A DNA stretch of 64,000 bases from Luteimonas saliphila (GTDB lineage Bacteria; Pseudomonadota; Gammaproteobacteria; Xanthomonadales; Xanthomonadaceae): positions 292,195-356,194 of the forward strand of contig NZ_JAETWA010000047.1 in NCBI RefSeq assembly GCF_016774335.1, given 5' to 3'. Both the position numbers and the translations under genes were made by a program. The notes under the pieces were generated by a model. The model made no database searches and was not told where the DNA came from. It saw only the letters and a program-made list of their open reading frames with translations. This document shows, piece after piece, positions 21,999-29,477 of the stretch (within the stretch, counting starts at the first letter, position 1; each line of letters begins with the position of its first letter).

Positions 21999-22847
21999 TT
22001 ACTTGAGCTGGCAGATTTCCAGCACGTGCATGTCGGTGTAGTCGAGGTTCTCTCCACCCATCGCCCAGATGAAGGCGTAGTTGCTGGTGCCCGCGCCCAT
22101 GTGGATCGACCAAGGCGGCGAGATCACCGCTTCGTCGCTGCGCATCACGATGTGGCGCTGCGCATCGGGCTGGCCCATGAAGTGGTAGACGCGGTCGTTC
22201 TCGCCCAGGCCGAAGTAGAAGTAGACCTCGCTGCGGCGGTCGTGCAGGTGCGGCGGCATGGTGTTCCAGACGCTGCCGGGCTTGAGCACGGTCAGGCCCA
22301 GCAGCAGTTGCGAGGACCGGCAGGTGGCCGGCACGATGAACTGGTAGATCGTGCGTTCGTTGCTGGTCTCCAGCGCCCCGCGATCGAGTGCGACGGCATC
22401 CTTGATCGAGAGCTGCTTCGTCTCGAAGCGCGCATGCGCCGGGGTCGAGGCCAGGTAGAACTTCGCCGGATTGGCCGCATCGTCGGAGGAGAACGACACG
22501 TCCTGGCTGCCCATCGCGACGTACAGCCCGTCCTTGGGGCCGAGCGCGTAGCGGGTGCCGTCGACGGTGACCGTGCCGGCGCCGCCCCCGACGTTGATCA
22601 CGCCCAGTTCGCGCCGCTCGAGGAAGGGGTGGCCCTTCGTGGACTCGGGCTCGGTCTGGCGCGGCAGTTCGACCCCCTTCGATACCGGCGCGGCGCCGCC
22701 GATCACGAAGCGCTCGTTGTGCGAATAGTTGAGCTGCACCGTGTCCGCCACGAACAGGTCGCCGACCAGGTAGCGGTCGCGCAACTGGTCGTTGCTGGCG
22801 CCGTCCATCATGTCCGGATGGGTGGCGTGGTAGGTCTTGCTAAACAT
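21999..22847 (-). CDS. kduI: 5-keto-4-deoxyuronate isomerase
   Basis: KduI isomerises 5-keto-4-deoxyuronate, formed from unsaturated galacturonate, to 2,5-diketo-3-deoxygluconate. The 282-residue cupin-fold protein shows the four expected Zn ligands: H200, H202 and E207 in [15 protein letters not shown], and H249 in [11 protein letters not shown]. The length is normal. It heads the kduI-kduD transcript behind a promoter that is overlapped by a LacI-type operator (22902-22930). Confidence 0.96.
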   Translation of the reverse strand: MFSKTYHATHPDMMDGASNDQLRDRYLVGDLFVADTVQLNYSHNERFVIGGAAPVSKGVELPRQTEPESTKGHPFLERRELGVINVGGGAGTVTVDGTRYALGPKDGLYVAMGSQDVSFSSDDAANPAKFYLASTPAHARFETKQLSIKDAVALDRGALETSNERTIYQFIVPATCRSSQLLLGLTVLKPGSVWNTMPPHLHDRRSEVYFYFGLGENDRVYHFMGQPDAQRHIVMRSDEAVISPPWSIHMGAGTSNYAFIWAMGGENLDYTDMHVLEICQLK

Positions 22848-22897
22848 GGCGTCGCTCCTGGATGCGGGCCCGGCCGCAGCCGGGCGTGTATCGATGG

Positions 22898-22930
22898 CCC
22901 GATTCTACGGAATCGGGTAACCGGTGTCAT
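22898..22930 (-). promoter_or_regulatory. kduI promoter with overlapping LacI-type operator and palindrome
   Basis: On the minus strand ATGACA (22930-22925) and TAGAAT (22907-22902) form a promoter with exact 17-base spacing, each one base off consensus. The operator-like ATGACACCGGTTACC (22930-22916) covers the -35 and half the spacer. The -10 sits in a perfect palindrome, CCCGATTC-TACG-GAATCGGG (22898-22917). The same operator core recurs at other genes of the pectin locus. Confidence 0.7.
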
Positions 22931-22951
22931 TTTGCGCTGCGGCACCGCGCC

Positions 22952-23133
22952 GTAGCCCGGATAAGCGCAGCGCATCCGGGACCGGCTTCCCGACAACTTC
23001 ATGCCCCCGGCGCGCCGGCAGCATGCGCGGTTCGAGTCCACACCACCGGAATCCCTGCGCGGATCCGGCCCGACGGCGCCGCACCATCCACCGGATTCGA
23101 TATCCCCGGATGCGCTGCGCTTATCCGGGCTAC
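22952..23133. repeat. Inverted pair of REP-like palindromic elements
   Basis: GTAGCCCGGATAAGCGCAGC and nine further bases (22952-22980) reappear in inverted orientation at 23105-23133. The two copies flank about 124 bases between kduI and lacI. The distal copy overlaps the 3' end of the LacI gene and supplies its TAG stop. The core GTAGCCCGGATAAG also builds the tandem array at 36.9-37.3 kb. Confidence 0.8.
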
Positions 23134-24179
23134 GCGGGGGGCTGGCAGGAGTCGCGGATCACCAGGTGCGGGCGAACGCTCGACAGCGGACGTGCGCCGC
23201 CATCGGACTGCAGCAGCATGGCGGCGGCCATGCGCCCGGTGTCGCGCGTGTCGCGGCGCACCGAGGTCAGTGGCGGCCACAGGCGCGAGGCCAGCGGGCT
23301 GTCGTCGTAGCCCACCACCGACAGATGCTTGGGGATCTGGATCCCCGTGCGCAGTGCCACGCGGTAAACGCCCGCGGCCATTTCGTCGTTGCCGCAGAAG
23401 ATCGCGGTGGGCCGCTTCTTCGCACCGAGCAGCTTCTCGGCAGCGGCCACGCCCGACTCGAAGGTGTAGCCGGCCTCGACCAGGCGCGACGGCGGCAGCT
23501 CGATGCCGCGCCGCTGCAGCGCCCCGACGAAGCCGTGGGTGCGCTCGATCGCCGAGCGGTATGCGGCCGGGCCGGTGATCATCGCCACCTCACGGTGGCC
23601 CAGCGACTGCAGGTAGTCGGCCACTTCCGCCGCGCCGTCGCGGTCGTGGGTGACGACCATCCGGTCGGTGGCGTCGAGCGCCACCGCGGCGATGCGCGCG
23701 TAGCGGCAGCCGACGTCGTCCAGCATGTCGGCCAGGGCCTGGTCCTCGGAGACGCGCGGCACCAGCATCACCCCGTGCAGCTTCTGCTGCTGCACGAACC
23801 GCCGCACGCCGTCGACATAGTTCGGACTGCGGCTGTCGCAGGGATGCACCACCAGCTCGAACCCCGAGTCGCGCAGCGCGTCGAGCGCGCCGTACTGGAT
23901 GTCGACGATGTACTGCGCGGTGGGGTTGTCGTAGATCATGCCGATCAGGAACGAACGGCGGAACGCCAGGCCACGCGCCATCGGATCGGGCACGTAGCCC
24001 ACGTCGCGCATCAGCGTCTCGACCTTCTCGCGCGTGTCCGCGCGCACCAGCGGCGAGCGGTTGATGATCCGCGACACGGTCTTCTTGGACACGCCTGCGA
24101 GGCGCGCGATGTCGTTGATGGTCGCAGCCTTGCCCCGGGGAACGGGCCTGGCTTCGTCTTGCTTGCTGGTTCGCGGCAT
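23130..24179 (-). CDS. LacI-family transcriptional regulator of the pectin locus
   Basis: A 349-residue LacI/GalR repressor. The N-terminal DNA-binding domain is complete (ATINDIARLAGVSKKTVSRI, then the hinge region VGYVPDPMARGLA). A periplasmic-binding-protein-like effector domain follows (MIYDNPTAQYIVDIQYGAL, AIFCGNDEMAAGVYRVA, SVVGYDDSPLASRLWPPLTSV). It stands between the kdu genes and the TRAP operon, so it is the natural candidate regulator, functionally like KdgR. The ACCGGT-core element lies just upstream of its own start, suggesting autoregulation. The effector, probably a KDG-pathway intermediate, is inferred only. Confidence 0.92.
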   Translation of the reverse strand: MPRTSKQDEARPVPRGKAATINDIARLAGVSKKTVSRIINRSPLVRADTREKVETLMRDVGYVPDPMARGLAFRRSFLIGMIYDNPTAQYIVDIQYGALDALRDSGFELVVHPCDSRSPNYVDGVRRFVQQQKLHGVMLVPRVSEDQALADMLDDVGCRYARIAAVALDATDRMVVTHDRDGAAEVADYLQSLGHREVAMITGPAAYRSAIERTHGFVGALQRRGIELPPSRLVEAGYTFESGVAAAEKLLGAKKRPTAIFCGNDEMAAGVYRVALRTGIQIPKHLSVVGYDDSPLASRLWPPLTSVRRDTRDTGRMAAAMLLQSDGGARPLSSVRPHLVIRDSCQPPA

Positions 24180-24195
24180 GTCGTGTCCCGCCGGC

Positions 24196-24210
24196 TGATA
24201 CCGGTGTCGG
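24196..24210. promoter_or_regulatory. Candidate operator upstream of lacI-type gene
   Basis: TGATACCGGTGTCGG is the most symmetrical of the ACCGGT-core elements in this locus (TGAyACC/GGTrTCr). It lies 17-31 bases upstream of the regulator's ATG, downstream of a possible TAGACT -10. Its position fits autorepression. Confidence 0.6.
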
Positions 24211-24292
24211 GATCAGTCTAGCGCGCGGTCGCCCGGAAATGCGGCCATGCGGGGTCGCGCGACCCCGTGCAAGGGGGCACGGGCCGGGCGGC

Positions 24293-25576
24293 TCACGCGC
24301 GCAGCAGCGTCGGCAACCACAGCGACAGCTGCGGGAACAACACCACCGCCAGCAGCACGGCCAGGCCCGCCAGCCAGAACGGCCAGATCGAACGCAGGCT
24401 TTCGGCGATCGTGATCTTGCCGATCGCGGTGCCCACGAACAATACCGAGCCCACCGGGGGCGTCACCAGGCCCAGGCCGCCGGTCAGCACCAGCACCATG
24501 CCGAAATGCACCGGGTGGATGCCGTAGGCCTTGGCCACCGGCAGGAAGATCGGGGTGCAGATCAGGATCATCGGCGCCAGGTCCATGAAGGTCCCCAGCA
24601 GCAACAGGATCAGCACGATCAGCAGCAGCACCGCGTACCTGTCGTCGGCGATCGCCTGCAGCGCCTCGACCGCCGCCACCGGCACCTGCAGGTAGGCCAG
24701 CATCCAGCCGAACGCGGCCGCGCAGGCGATCACGAACAGGATCACGCCGGTAGTCCGTGCCGCATGCACGATGGTCTCGAGGAACATCCGCCAGCGCAGC
24801 TGCCGGTACAGCACCACGGTCACCAGCAGGGCGTACACCACCGCCACCGCCGCGCTCTCGACCGCGGTGAACACGCCCGCGCGGATGCCGATGAAGATCA
24901 GCGCCACCAGGCCCAGGCCGGGCAGCGCCGACACCAGCCGCAGCAGCACCGTGCGCAGGCCGGGAAACGGTTCGGTGCCGTAGCCCCTGCGACGCGCCAC
25001 CACGTAGCCGGTCAGCATCATCGCCGCCGTCATCAGCAGCGCCGGCAGGATGCCGCCGGCGAACAGGTCGGCGATCGAGATGCCGCCACCAGCGGCCGCG
25101 GAGTACAGGATCAGGTTGTGCGAGGGCGGCACCAGCAAGGCCACCAGTGCGGCGGTGATGCAGACATTGACGGCGAAATCGCGGTCGTAGCCGCGCTTGA
25201 CCATCTGCGGGATCATGGTGCCGCCGACCGCGGACACGTCCGCGATCGCGGATCCGGACACGCCACCGAAGAACAGCGACGACAGCACCGAGACCTGCCC
25301 CAGGCCGCCGCGCACGCGTCCCACGAGTCCTGCGGCCAGCGCGATCAGACGTTCGGAAATGCCGCCGCGCATCATGATCTCACCGGCGAAGATGAACAGC
25401 GGAATCGCGATCAGCGAGGCGGTGCCGATGCCCGCGCCGACCTGCTGCGCCAGCACCACCGACGGCAGGTCCAGATACAGCAGCGTCAACAACGAGGCGG
25501 CGGCCAGCGCGTAGGCGACCGGGACGCCGATCACCAGCAGCACGATGAATACGCAGAACAGGATCGCGATGCCCAT
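24293..25576 (-). CDS. TRAP transporter large permease, DctM type
   Basis: A 427-residue membrane protein with about 12 helices, the large subunit that forms the transport path of a sodium-driven TRAP system. Hallmarks are IPLFIFAGEIMMRGGIS near residue 60, FFGGVSGSAIADVSAVG near residue 105, VTPPVGSVLFVGTAIG near the end, and a hydrophobic finish. It starts three bases after the dctQ stop. Context (kduI/kduD and lyases) suggests the substrate is an unsaturated di- or mono-galacturonate or rhamnogalacturonide. Confidence 0.94.
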   Translation of the reverse strand: MGIAILFCVFIVLLVIGVPVAYALAAASLLTLLYLDLPSVVLAQQVGAGIGTASLIAIPLFIFAGEIMMRGGISERLIALAAGLVGRVRGGLGQVSVLSSLFFGGVSGSAIADVSAVGGTMIPQMVKRGYDRDFAVNVCITAALVALLVPPSHNLILYSAAAGGGISIADLFAGGILPALLMTAAMMLTGYVVARRRGYGTEPFPGLRTVLLRLVSALPGLGLVALIFIGIRAGVFTAVESAAVAVVYALLVTVVLYRQLRWRMFLETIVHAARTTGVILFVIACAAAFGWMLAYLQVPVAAVEALQAIADDRYAVLLLIVLILLLLGTFMDLAPMILICTPIFLPVAKAYGIHPVHFGMVLVLTGGLGLVTPPVGSVLFVGTAIGKITIAESLRSIWPFWLAGLAVLLAVVLFPQLSLWLPTLLRA

Positions 25577-25579
25577 GGG

Positions 25580-26137
25580 TCAGCCCTCCCCGCCGTGGCC
25601 GCGCACGATCCCGGGCAACCTCGCCAGCGCGAACAGCACCATCAGCGCGCCGCCGAGCGACAGCGGCAGGAACCCGATGCTCTGCGGCATCGGCGCGCCG
25701 GCGATGCGCACGTCCAGCGCGTCGAACAGCAGCACCGCGCCCCACACCGCCAGCACCGCGCCGATCCCGGCGATCACGAGCACATTGATCGCGTCGACCA
25801 CACGTCGCACATGCGGCCGCATGGCATCGGCCAGCAGGCTGAAGCTGAAGTGGCGGCGGGTGTGCACGCCCGCCGCCGCGCCGAAGCTCATCGCCGTGCT
25901 GAGCAGCAGCACGGTGACCGGCTCGGTCCAGCTCGGCGAGTCGTTCAGCACGTAGCGCGCGACCACCTGCCAGCCCTGCACCAGCACCAGACCCGCCAGT
26001 GCGGCCGCGGCGATGGCGATGGCGATGCCGGCGATCCGGTCGAGCACGCCCGGGGCGCCTGCAGGCGTCGGGGCGGTGCCGGCGTCGGTTTCGGTTTCGC
26101 GGCGGCTGTCCGGTCGTCCCGTCATCTGCGTCCTCAT
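25580..26137 (-). CDS. TRAP transporter small permease, DctQ type
   Basis: A 185-residue membrane protein with four helices from about residue 33 on (GIAIAIAAAALAGLVLVQGWQ to GALMVLFALARLP) and a polar, proline-rich N-terminal tail of about 30 residues. The conserved W-T-E pattern is in SPSWTEPVTVLLL, and a GVHTRRHFSF loop follows. Its start overlaps the dctP stop by four bases (ATGA), and dctM follows three bases after its stop, a tight operon. A start further inside would shorten the tail; the sequence does not decide. Confidence 0.92.
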   Translation of the reverse strand: MRTQMTGRPDSRRETETDAGTAPTPAGAPGVLDRIAGIAIAIAAAALAGLVLVQGWQVVARYVLNDSPSWTEPVTVLLLSTAMSFGAAAGVHTRRHFSFSLLADAMRPHVRRVVDAINVLVIAGIGAVLAVWGAVLLFDALDVRIAGAPMPQSIGFLPLSLGGALMVLFALARLPGIVRGHGGEG

Positions 26138-27138
26138 GCGGTTGCGCGGATCCGCGCGTACAGCGCGTCGATGCGCGGATCGCGGCGGTACTCCGCGAGC
26201 AACGGCGCGGCCGCCTCGCGGAAGGCGGCGATGTCCACCTCGTTCGCCTCGATGCCCGCGGCCAGCACCTGCTGGCGTGCCGCGGCCTCGGAAGCGTCCC
26301 AGGCGTCGCGCATCACCGTCACCGAGCGCCGCGCGGCGTCGCGCAGCCGCTCGCGGTCGGCGGGATCGAACGCATCCCAGGTCCGCTGCGACAGCAGCAG
26401 CACGTCCGGCGCGTACGAATGCTCGCTCTGCGACCAGTAGCGCGCGGCCTCGAAGTGGCGGCTGGAGTGGAAGCTGCGGATGTTATTCTCGGCGCCGTCG
26501 ATCATGCGCGTCTCCATGCCCGAGTAGACCTCGCCCAGCGACAGCGGGGTGGCATTGGCGCCGAACTGGCGCAGCAGGCGGATGAAGATGTCCGAAACGG
26601 GAACGCGGATCTTCATTCCCTGCAGGTCGGCGGGCGTGCGGATCGGGCGCCGCGCGTTGTAGAAGCAGCGGGCGCCGGAGTCGTAGATCGCCAGCCCGAC
26701 CAGACCGCGTTCGGAGAAACCGTCCAGCACCGCCTGGCCGACCTCGCCGTCCATCGACCGGCGCATGTGCGCGACCGAATCGAACACGTACGGCAGGCAC
26801 AGCGCCCGGGTCAGCGGGAAGGCGTTGTTGAGTGCGCCGCTGTAGACGCGCGCGAAGTCGATTGCGCCGAAGCGGGCCATGTCGATCGCCTCGGCCTCGC
26901 GGCCGAGCTGGCCCGAGTGGTAGAGCCGGATGCGCAGCCGGCCCTGCGTCTGGCGCTCCAGCGTTTCGCCGATCCAGCGCACGGCCTGGACCGTGGGATA
27001 GTCGCCGACGTGCACGTCGGTGGCGGTCAGCGAACCGCCGCGGCCCGCAGCCAGCGCCGGCACCGCGCCCGTGGCGGCCGTGGCGGCCGTGGTGCATGCT
27101 GCGCCGAGGCCGGCAGCGATGAAGCGACGCCGCTTCAT
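26134..27138 (-). CDS. TRAP transporter solute-binding protein, DctP type
   Basis: A 334-residue periplasmic binding protein that hands the sugar acid to DctQM. The N-terminus MKRRRFIAAGLGAACTTAAT is a twin-arginine signal. The body shows the family pattern (YPTVQAVRWIGETLERQTQG, YHSGQLGREAEAIDM, and the substrate-anchoring Arg region around GMKIRVPVSDIFIRLLRQFG). The NATPLSLGEVYSGMETRMID stretch is typical of sugar-acid TRAP binding proteins. Start 27138 overlaps the upstream hydratase stop by four bases. Confidence 0.94.
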   Translation of the reverse strand: MKRRRFIAAGLGAACTTAATAATGAVPALAAGRGGSLTATDVHVGDYPTVQAVRWIGETLERQTQGRLRIRLYHSGQLGREAEAIDMARFGAIDFARVYSGALNNAFPLTRALCLPYVFDSVAHMRRSMDGEVGQAVLDGFSERGLVGLAIYDSGARCFYNARRPIRTPADLQGMKIRVPVSDIFIRLLRQFGANATPLSLGEVYSGMETRMIDGAENNIRSFHSSRHFEAARYWSQSEHSYAPDVLLLSQRTWDAFDPADRERLRDAARRSVTVMRDAWDASEAAARQQVLAAGIEANEVDIAAFREAAAPLLAEYRRDPRIDALYARIRATA

Positions 27139-27986
27139 GCGGAGTCGCCGCCCGCGGCAAATGGGGTGGCGGCGACGACATGTCCGTGGATCGTGCCGTG
27201 TTCGCCGAAGTCCACCCGCACCCGCTGGCCCACGCGCACATCGTGGATGCCGGTGGCGTTGCCGGTCGCGATCAGGTCGCCGGCCCGCAACGGACGGCCG
27301 CGGCGCGCCGAGCGCGACAGCGCGAACGCATAGGCCGCCAGCAATCCACCGGGCAGCAGCATGGCGCCGCCGGTGCCGACGCGCTCGTCTTCGATCCAGC
27401 ATTCCGCGACCAGCTCCTGCTCGGGGATGTCGCGCCAGCGCGCGATCTCAGGCCCCACCACCAGGCCGTTGTTGTTTCCGAAATCCGAGACCACCACCCG
27501 CGGCCCGAGCGCGTTGATCGTCGCCAGCGGGCTGCTGGCGATCTCCAGGCCGATCGACAGCGTGGCCGGCAGCGCCGCGGCCTCGGCCGGCGTCCAGTCC
27601 AGCTTGCCGGCAGGCGCGTCGGCCTCCAGGCGCAGCACGTATTCGGCCTCGATCGCGCCGAAGCCGCCGGAGAACACCGGCAGCACGGCATCGTCCACCC
27701 GGGTCGACACCTGCCGCTGGTAGATAGGACCGAGCAGGCGATCGTCGCCCGAACCGTCCCGGCGCTCGGCGCCGATGTAGCCGACCTTCCAGCCGGCCAC
27801 GCGATCCGGCCAGCGCGCGATCGCGAGATCCTGGACCTTGTACGCCGCGACCAGGTCGTCGGGAATGGCGCCCGGGAAACCCGGCACGCTGCGACCCTGC
27901 AGCCGCGCCTCCACGAACGTGTCGGCGATGGCCGCGGCGGCGGCGTGCTCGGTCGAGTCCTTCGATGTTTCGGTTTCGCTGCTCAA
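27135..27986 (-). CDS. 2-keto-4-pentenoate hydratase / FAH-family protein heading the TRAP operon
   Basis: A 283-residue protein like 2-keto-4-pentenoate hydratases (MhpD-type, fumarylacetoacetate hydrolase fold). It has PDDLVAAYKVQDLAIARW, WKVGYIGAE, and a metal-site region GGFGAIEAEYVLRLEAD with the ExE pair. It also has VVVSDFGNNNGLVVG, and LIATGNATGIHDVRVGQ near the end. No ATG is available: the start is taken as TTG 27986, preceded by GGAGG four bases away. It overlaps dctP by four bases and must be co-transcribed with the transporter. The reaction in a pectin locus is unknown; a keto-deoxy sugar acid is a reasonable guess. Confidence 0.82.
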   Translation of the reverse strand: MSSETETSKDSTEHAAAAAIADTFVEARLQGRSVPGFPGAIPDDLVAAYKVQDLAIARWPDRVAGWKVGYIGAERRDGSGDDRLLGPIYQRQVSTRVDDAVLPVFSGGFGAIEAEYVLRLEADAPAGKLDWTPAEAAALPATLSIGLEIASSPLATINALGPRVVVSDFGNNNGLVVGPEIARWRDIPEQELVAECWIEDERVGTGGAMLLPGGLLAAYAFALSRSARRGRPLRAGDLIATGNATGIHDVRVGQRVRVDFGEHGTIHGHVVAATPFAAGGDSA

Positions 27987-28034
27987 GGCCCCTCCGGATG
28001 ATGTTGCGGTGCAGATCGCCGCAGGCCGGTTGTC

Positions 28035-28063
28035 CTTGTAAGGTAAACCGGTGTCATCTTCAA
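28035..28063 (-). promoter_or_regulatory. Promoter of the hydratase-TRAP operon with operator in the spacer
   Basis: On the minus strand TTGAAG (28063-28058) and TACAAG (28040-28035) are exactly 17 bases apart, and the spacer is almost entirely ATGACACCGGTTTACC (28057-28042), the locus operator. It lies between the divergent TRAP operon and pectate lyase gene, so one bound repressor could shut both. A weaker partial copy (AAACCGGTGGACA) follows at 28077-28089. Confidence 0.65.
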
Positions 28064-28134
28064 TGTGCAGTGCGGCAAACCGGTGGACATTCTTCGGCCG
28101 GCCGCCCGATCCGACCCGCGATGGAGCCTTCCAC

Positions 28135-29472
28135 ATGACCCCGATCCGCCGACTGCCCGCCTGGTTCGCCCTGCTCGCCTGCCTGCTCTGCCTGACGGTC
28201 CCGGTGCCGGCCGCCGAACCGTCCAAGCCGGCCTTCCCCGGCGCCCAGGGCTGGGCCGCACACACGCCCGGGGGGCACGGCGGCCAGCTGCTGCGCGTCA
28301 CCACGCTCGCCGCCGATGGTCCCGGATCGCTGCGCGCCGCGGTCGAGGCCAAGGGCCCGCGCATCGTCGTGTTCGAAGTCGGCGGCGTGATCGACCTGGG
28401 CGTGCAGACCCTGCGCGTCACCGAACCCTTTATCACCATCGCCGGCCAGACCGCGCCGGCGCCAGGCATCACCCTGATCCGCGGCGGCATCGACATCGCC
28501 ACCCACGACGTGATCGTGCGCCACCTGCGCGTGCGTCCCGGCGATGCGGGGAAGCCGAGGCGCAGCGGCGTCGACTTCGATGCGATCTCCACCGTGCGCG
28601 CAGAGAACGTGATCGTCGACCACTGCTCGCTCACCTGGGGCACGGACGAAGGCCTGTCCGCGTCGGGGACGCGCTTCATCGAGGGCGGGAAGACGCTCGA
28701 AGACTTCCGCAAGGGCACCTCGCGCCGCATCACCTTCAGCAACAACCTGATCGCCGAGGGCCTGGCCCATTCCAGCCACGGCAAGGGCGAGCATTCCAAG
28801 GGAACGCTGGTGCACGACCACGTGCAGGACATCCTGATCGTCGGCAACCTCTATGCGCACAACTACGAACGCAACCCGCTGTTCAAGGGCGGCGTCTCGG
28901 GCCAGGTGCTCAACAACCTGATCTACAACCCCGGCGCGCGCGCCGCGCATTACAACCTGATCGCGGAGGAATGGCTGGGCCACGAGTACGCGACCGGCGC
29001 GATGATCCTGCGCGGCAACGTGCTGCGCGCCGGCCCGGACACGCGCAAGCTGGCCCTGTTCATGATCGGCGGTTCGGGCGACGTCGACCTGTTCCTCGAC
29101 GACAACCTCGCCGTGGACACGATCGGCGAGAAGACCATTCCCGACGTCGGCCGCTACACCACCGCGCCGGCCCAGGTGAACCTGTTGAAGTCGGCGCCCG
29201 CACTGCCGTTCGGGGTGTCGCTGTTGCCGTCGGCAAGCGTGCAGGACGCCGTGATCGAGACCGCTGGCGCCACGCCGTGGAACCGCGATCCGATCGACCG
29301 GCGCATCGTGGCCGACGTCATCGAGGGCCGCGGTGCGATCATCGACAGCCAGGACGAGGTCGGTGGCTACCCGGCCTACGCCGAAACCCGCAAGCCATTC
29401 GTCGAAGCCGAATGGAACCTCGAGACGATGGAGCCGCTTGCCGGCTACCAGCGCGGCGAACCGCTGCGCTGA
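28135..29472 (+). CDS. Secreted pectate lyase (PL1-like)
   Basis: A 445-residue exported lyase cutting polygalacturonate by beta-elimination. The signal peptide runs to about residue 27 (LTVPVPAAEP). The mature part starts with FPGAQGWAAHTPGGHGG and ADGPGSLRAAV, the opening of a parallel beta-helix. The central VDHCSLTWGTDEGLS block is where PL1 enzymes bind calcium. HNYERNPLFKGGVSGQVLNNLIYNPGARA-type sequence forms the later coils. The subfamily is not certain. A carboxylesterase gene follows five bases after the stop. ATG 28135 has GGAG upstream and precedes the signal peptide directly. Confidence 0.88.
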   Translation: MTPIRRLPAWFALLACLLCLTVPVPAAEPSKPAFPGAQGWAAHTPGGHGGQLLRVTTLAADGPGSLRAAVEAKGPRIVVFEVGGVIDLGVQTLRVTEPFITIAGQTAPAPGITLIRGGIDIATHDVIVRHLRVRPGDAGKPRRSGVDFDAISTVRAENVIVDHCSLTWGTDEGLSASGTRFIEGGKTLEDFRKGTSRRITFSNNLIAEGLAHSSHGKGEHSKGTLVHDHVQDILIVGNLYAHNYERNPLFKGGVSGQVLNNLIYNPGARAAHYNLIAEEWLGHEYATGAMILRGNVLRAGPDTRKLALFMIGGSGDVDLFLDDNLAVDTIGEKTIPDVGRYTTAPAQVNLLKSAPALPFGVSLLPSASVQDAVIETAGATPWNRDPIDRRIVADVIEGRGAIIDSQDEVGGYPAYAETRKPFVEAEWNLETMEPLAGYQRGEPLR

Positions 29473-29477
29473 GCGGC

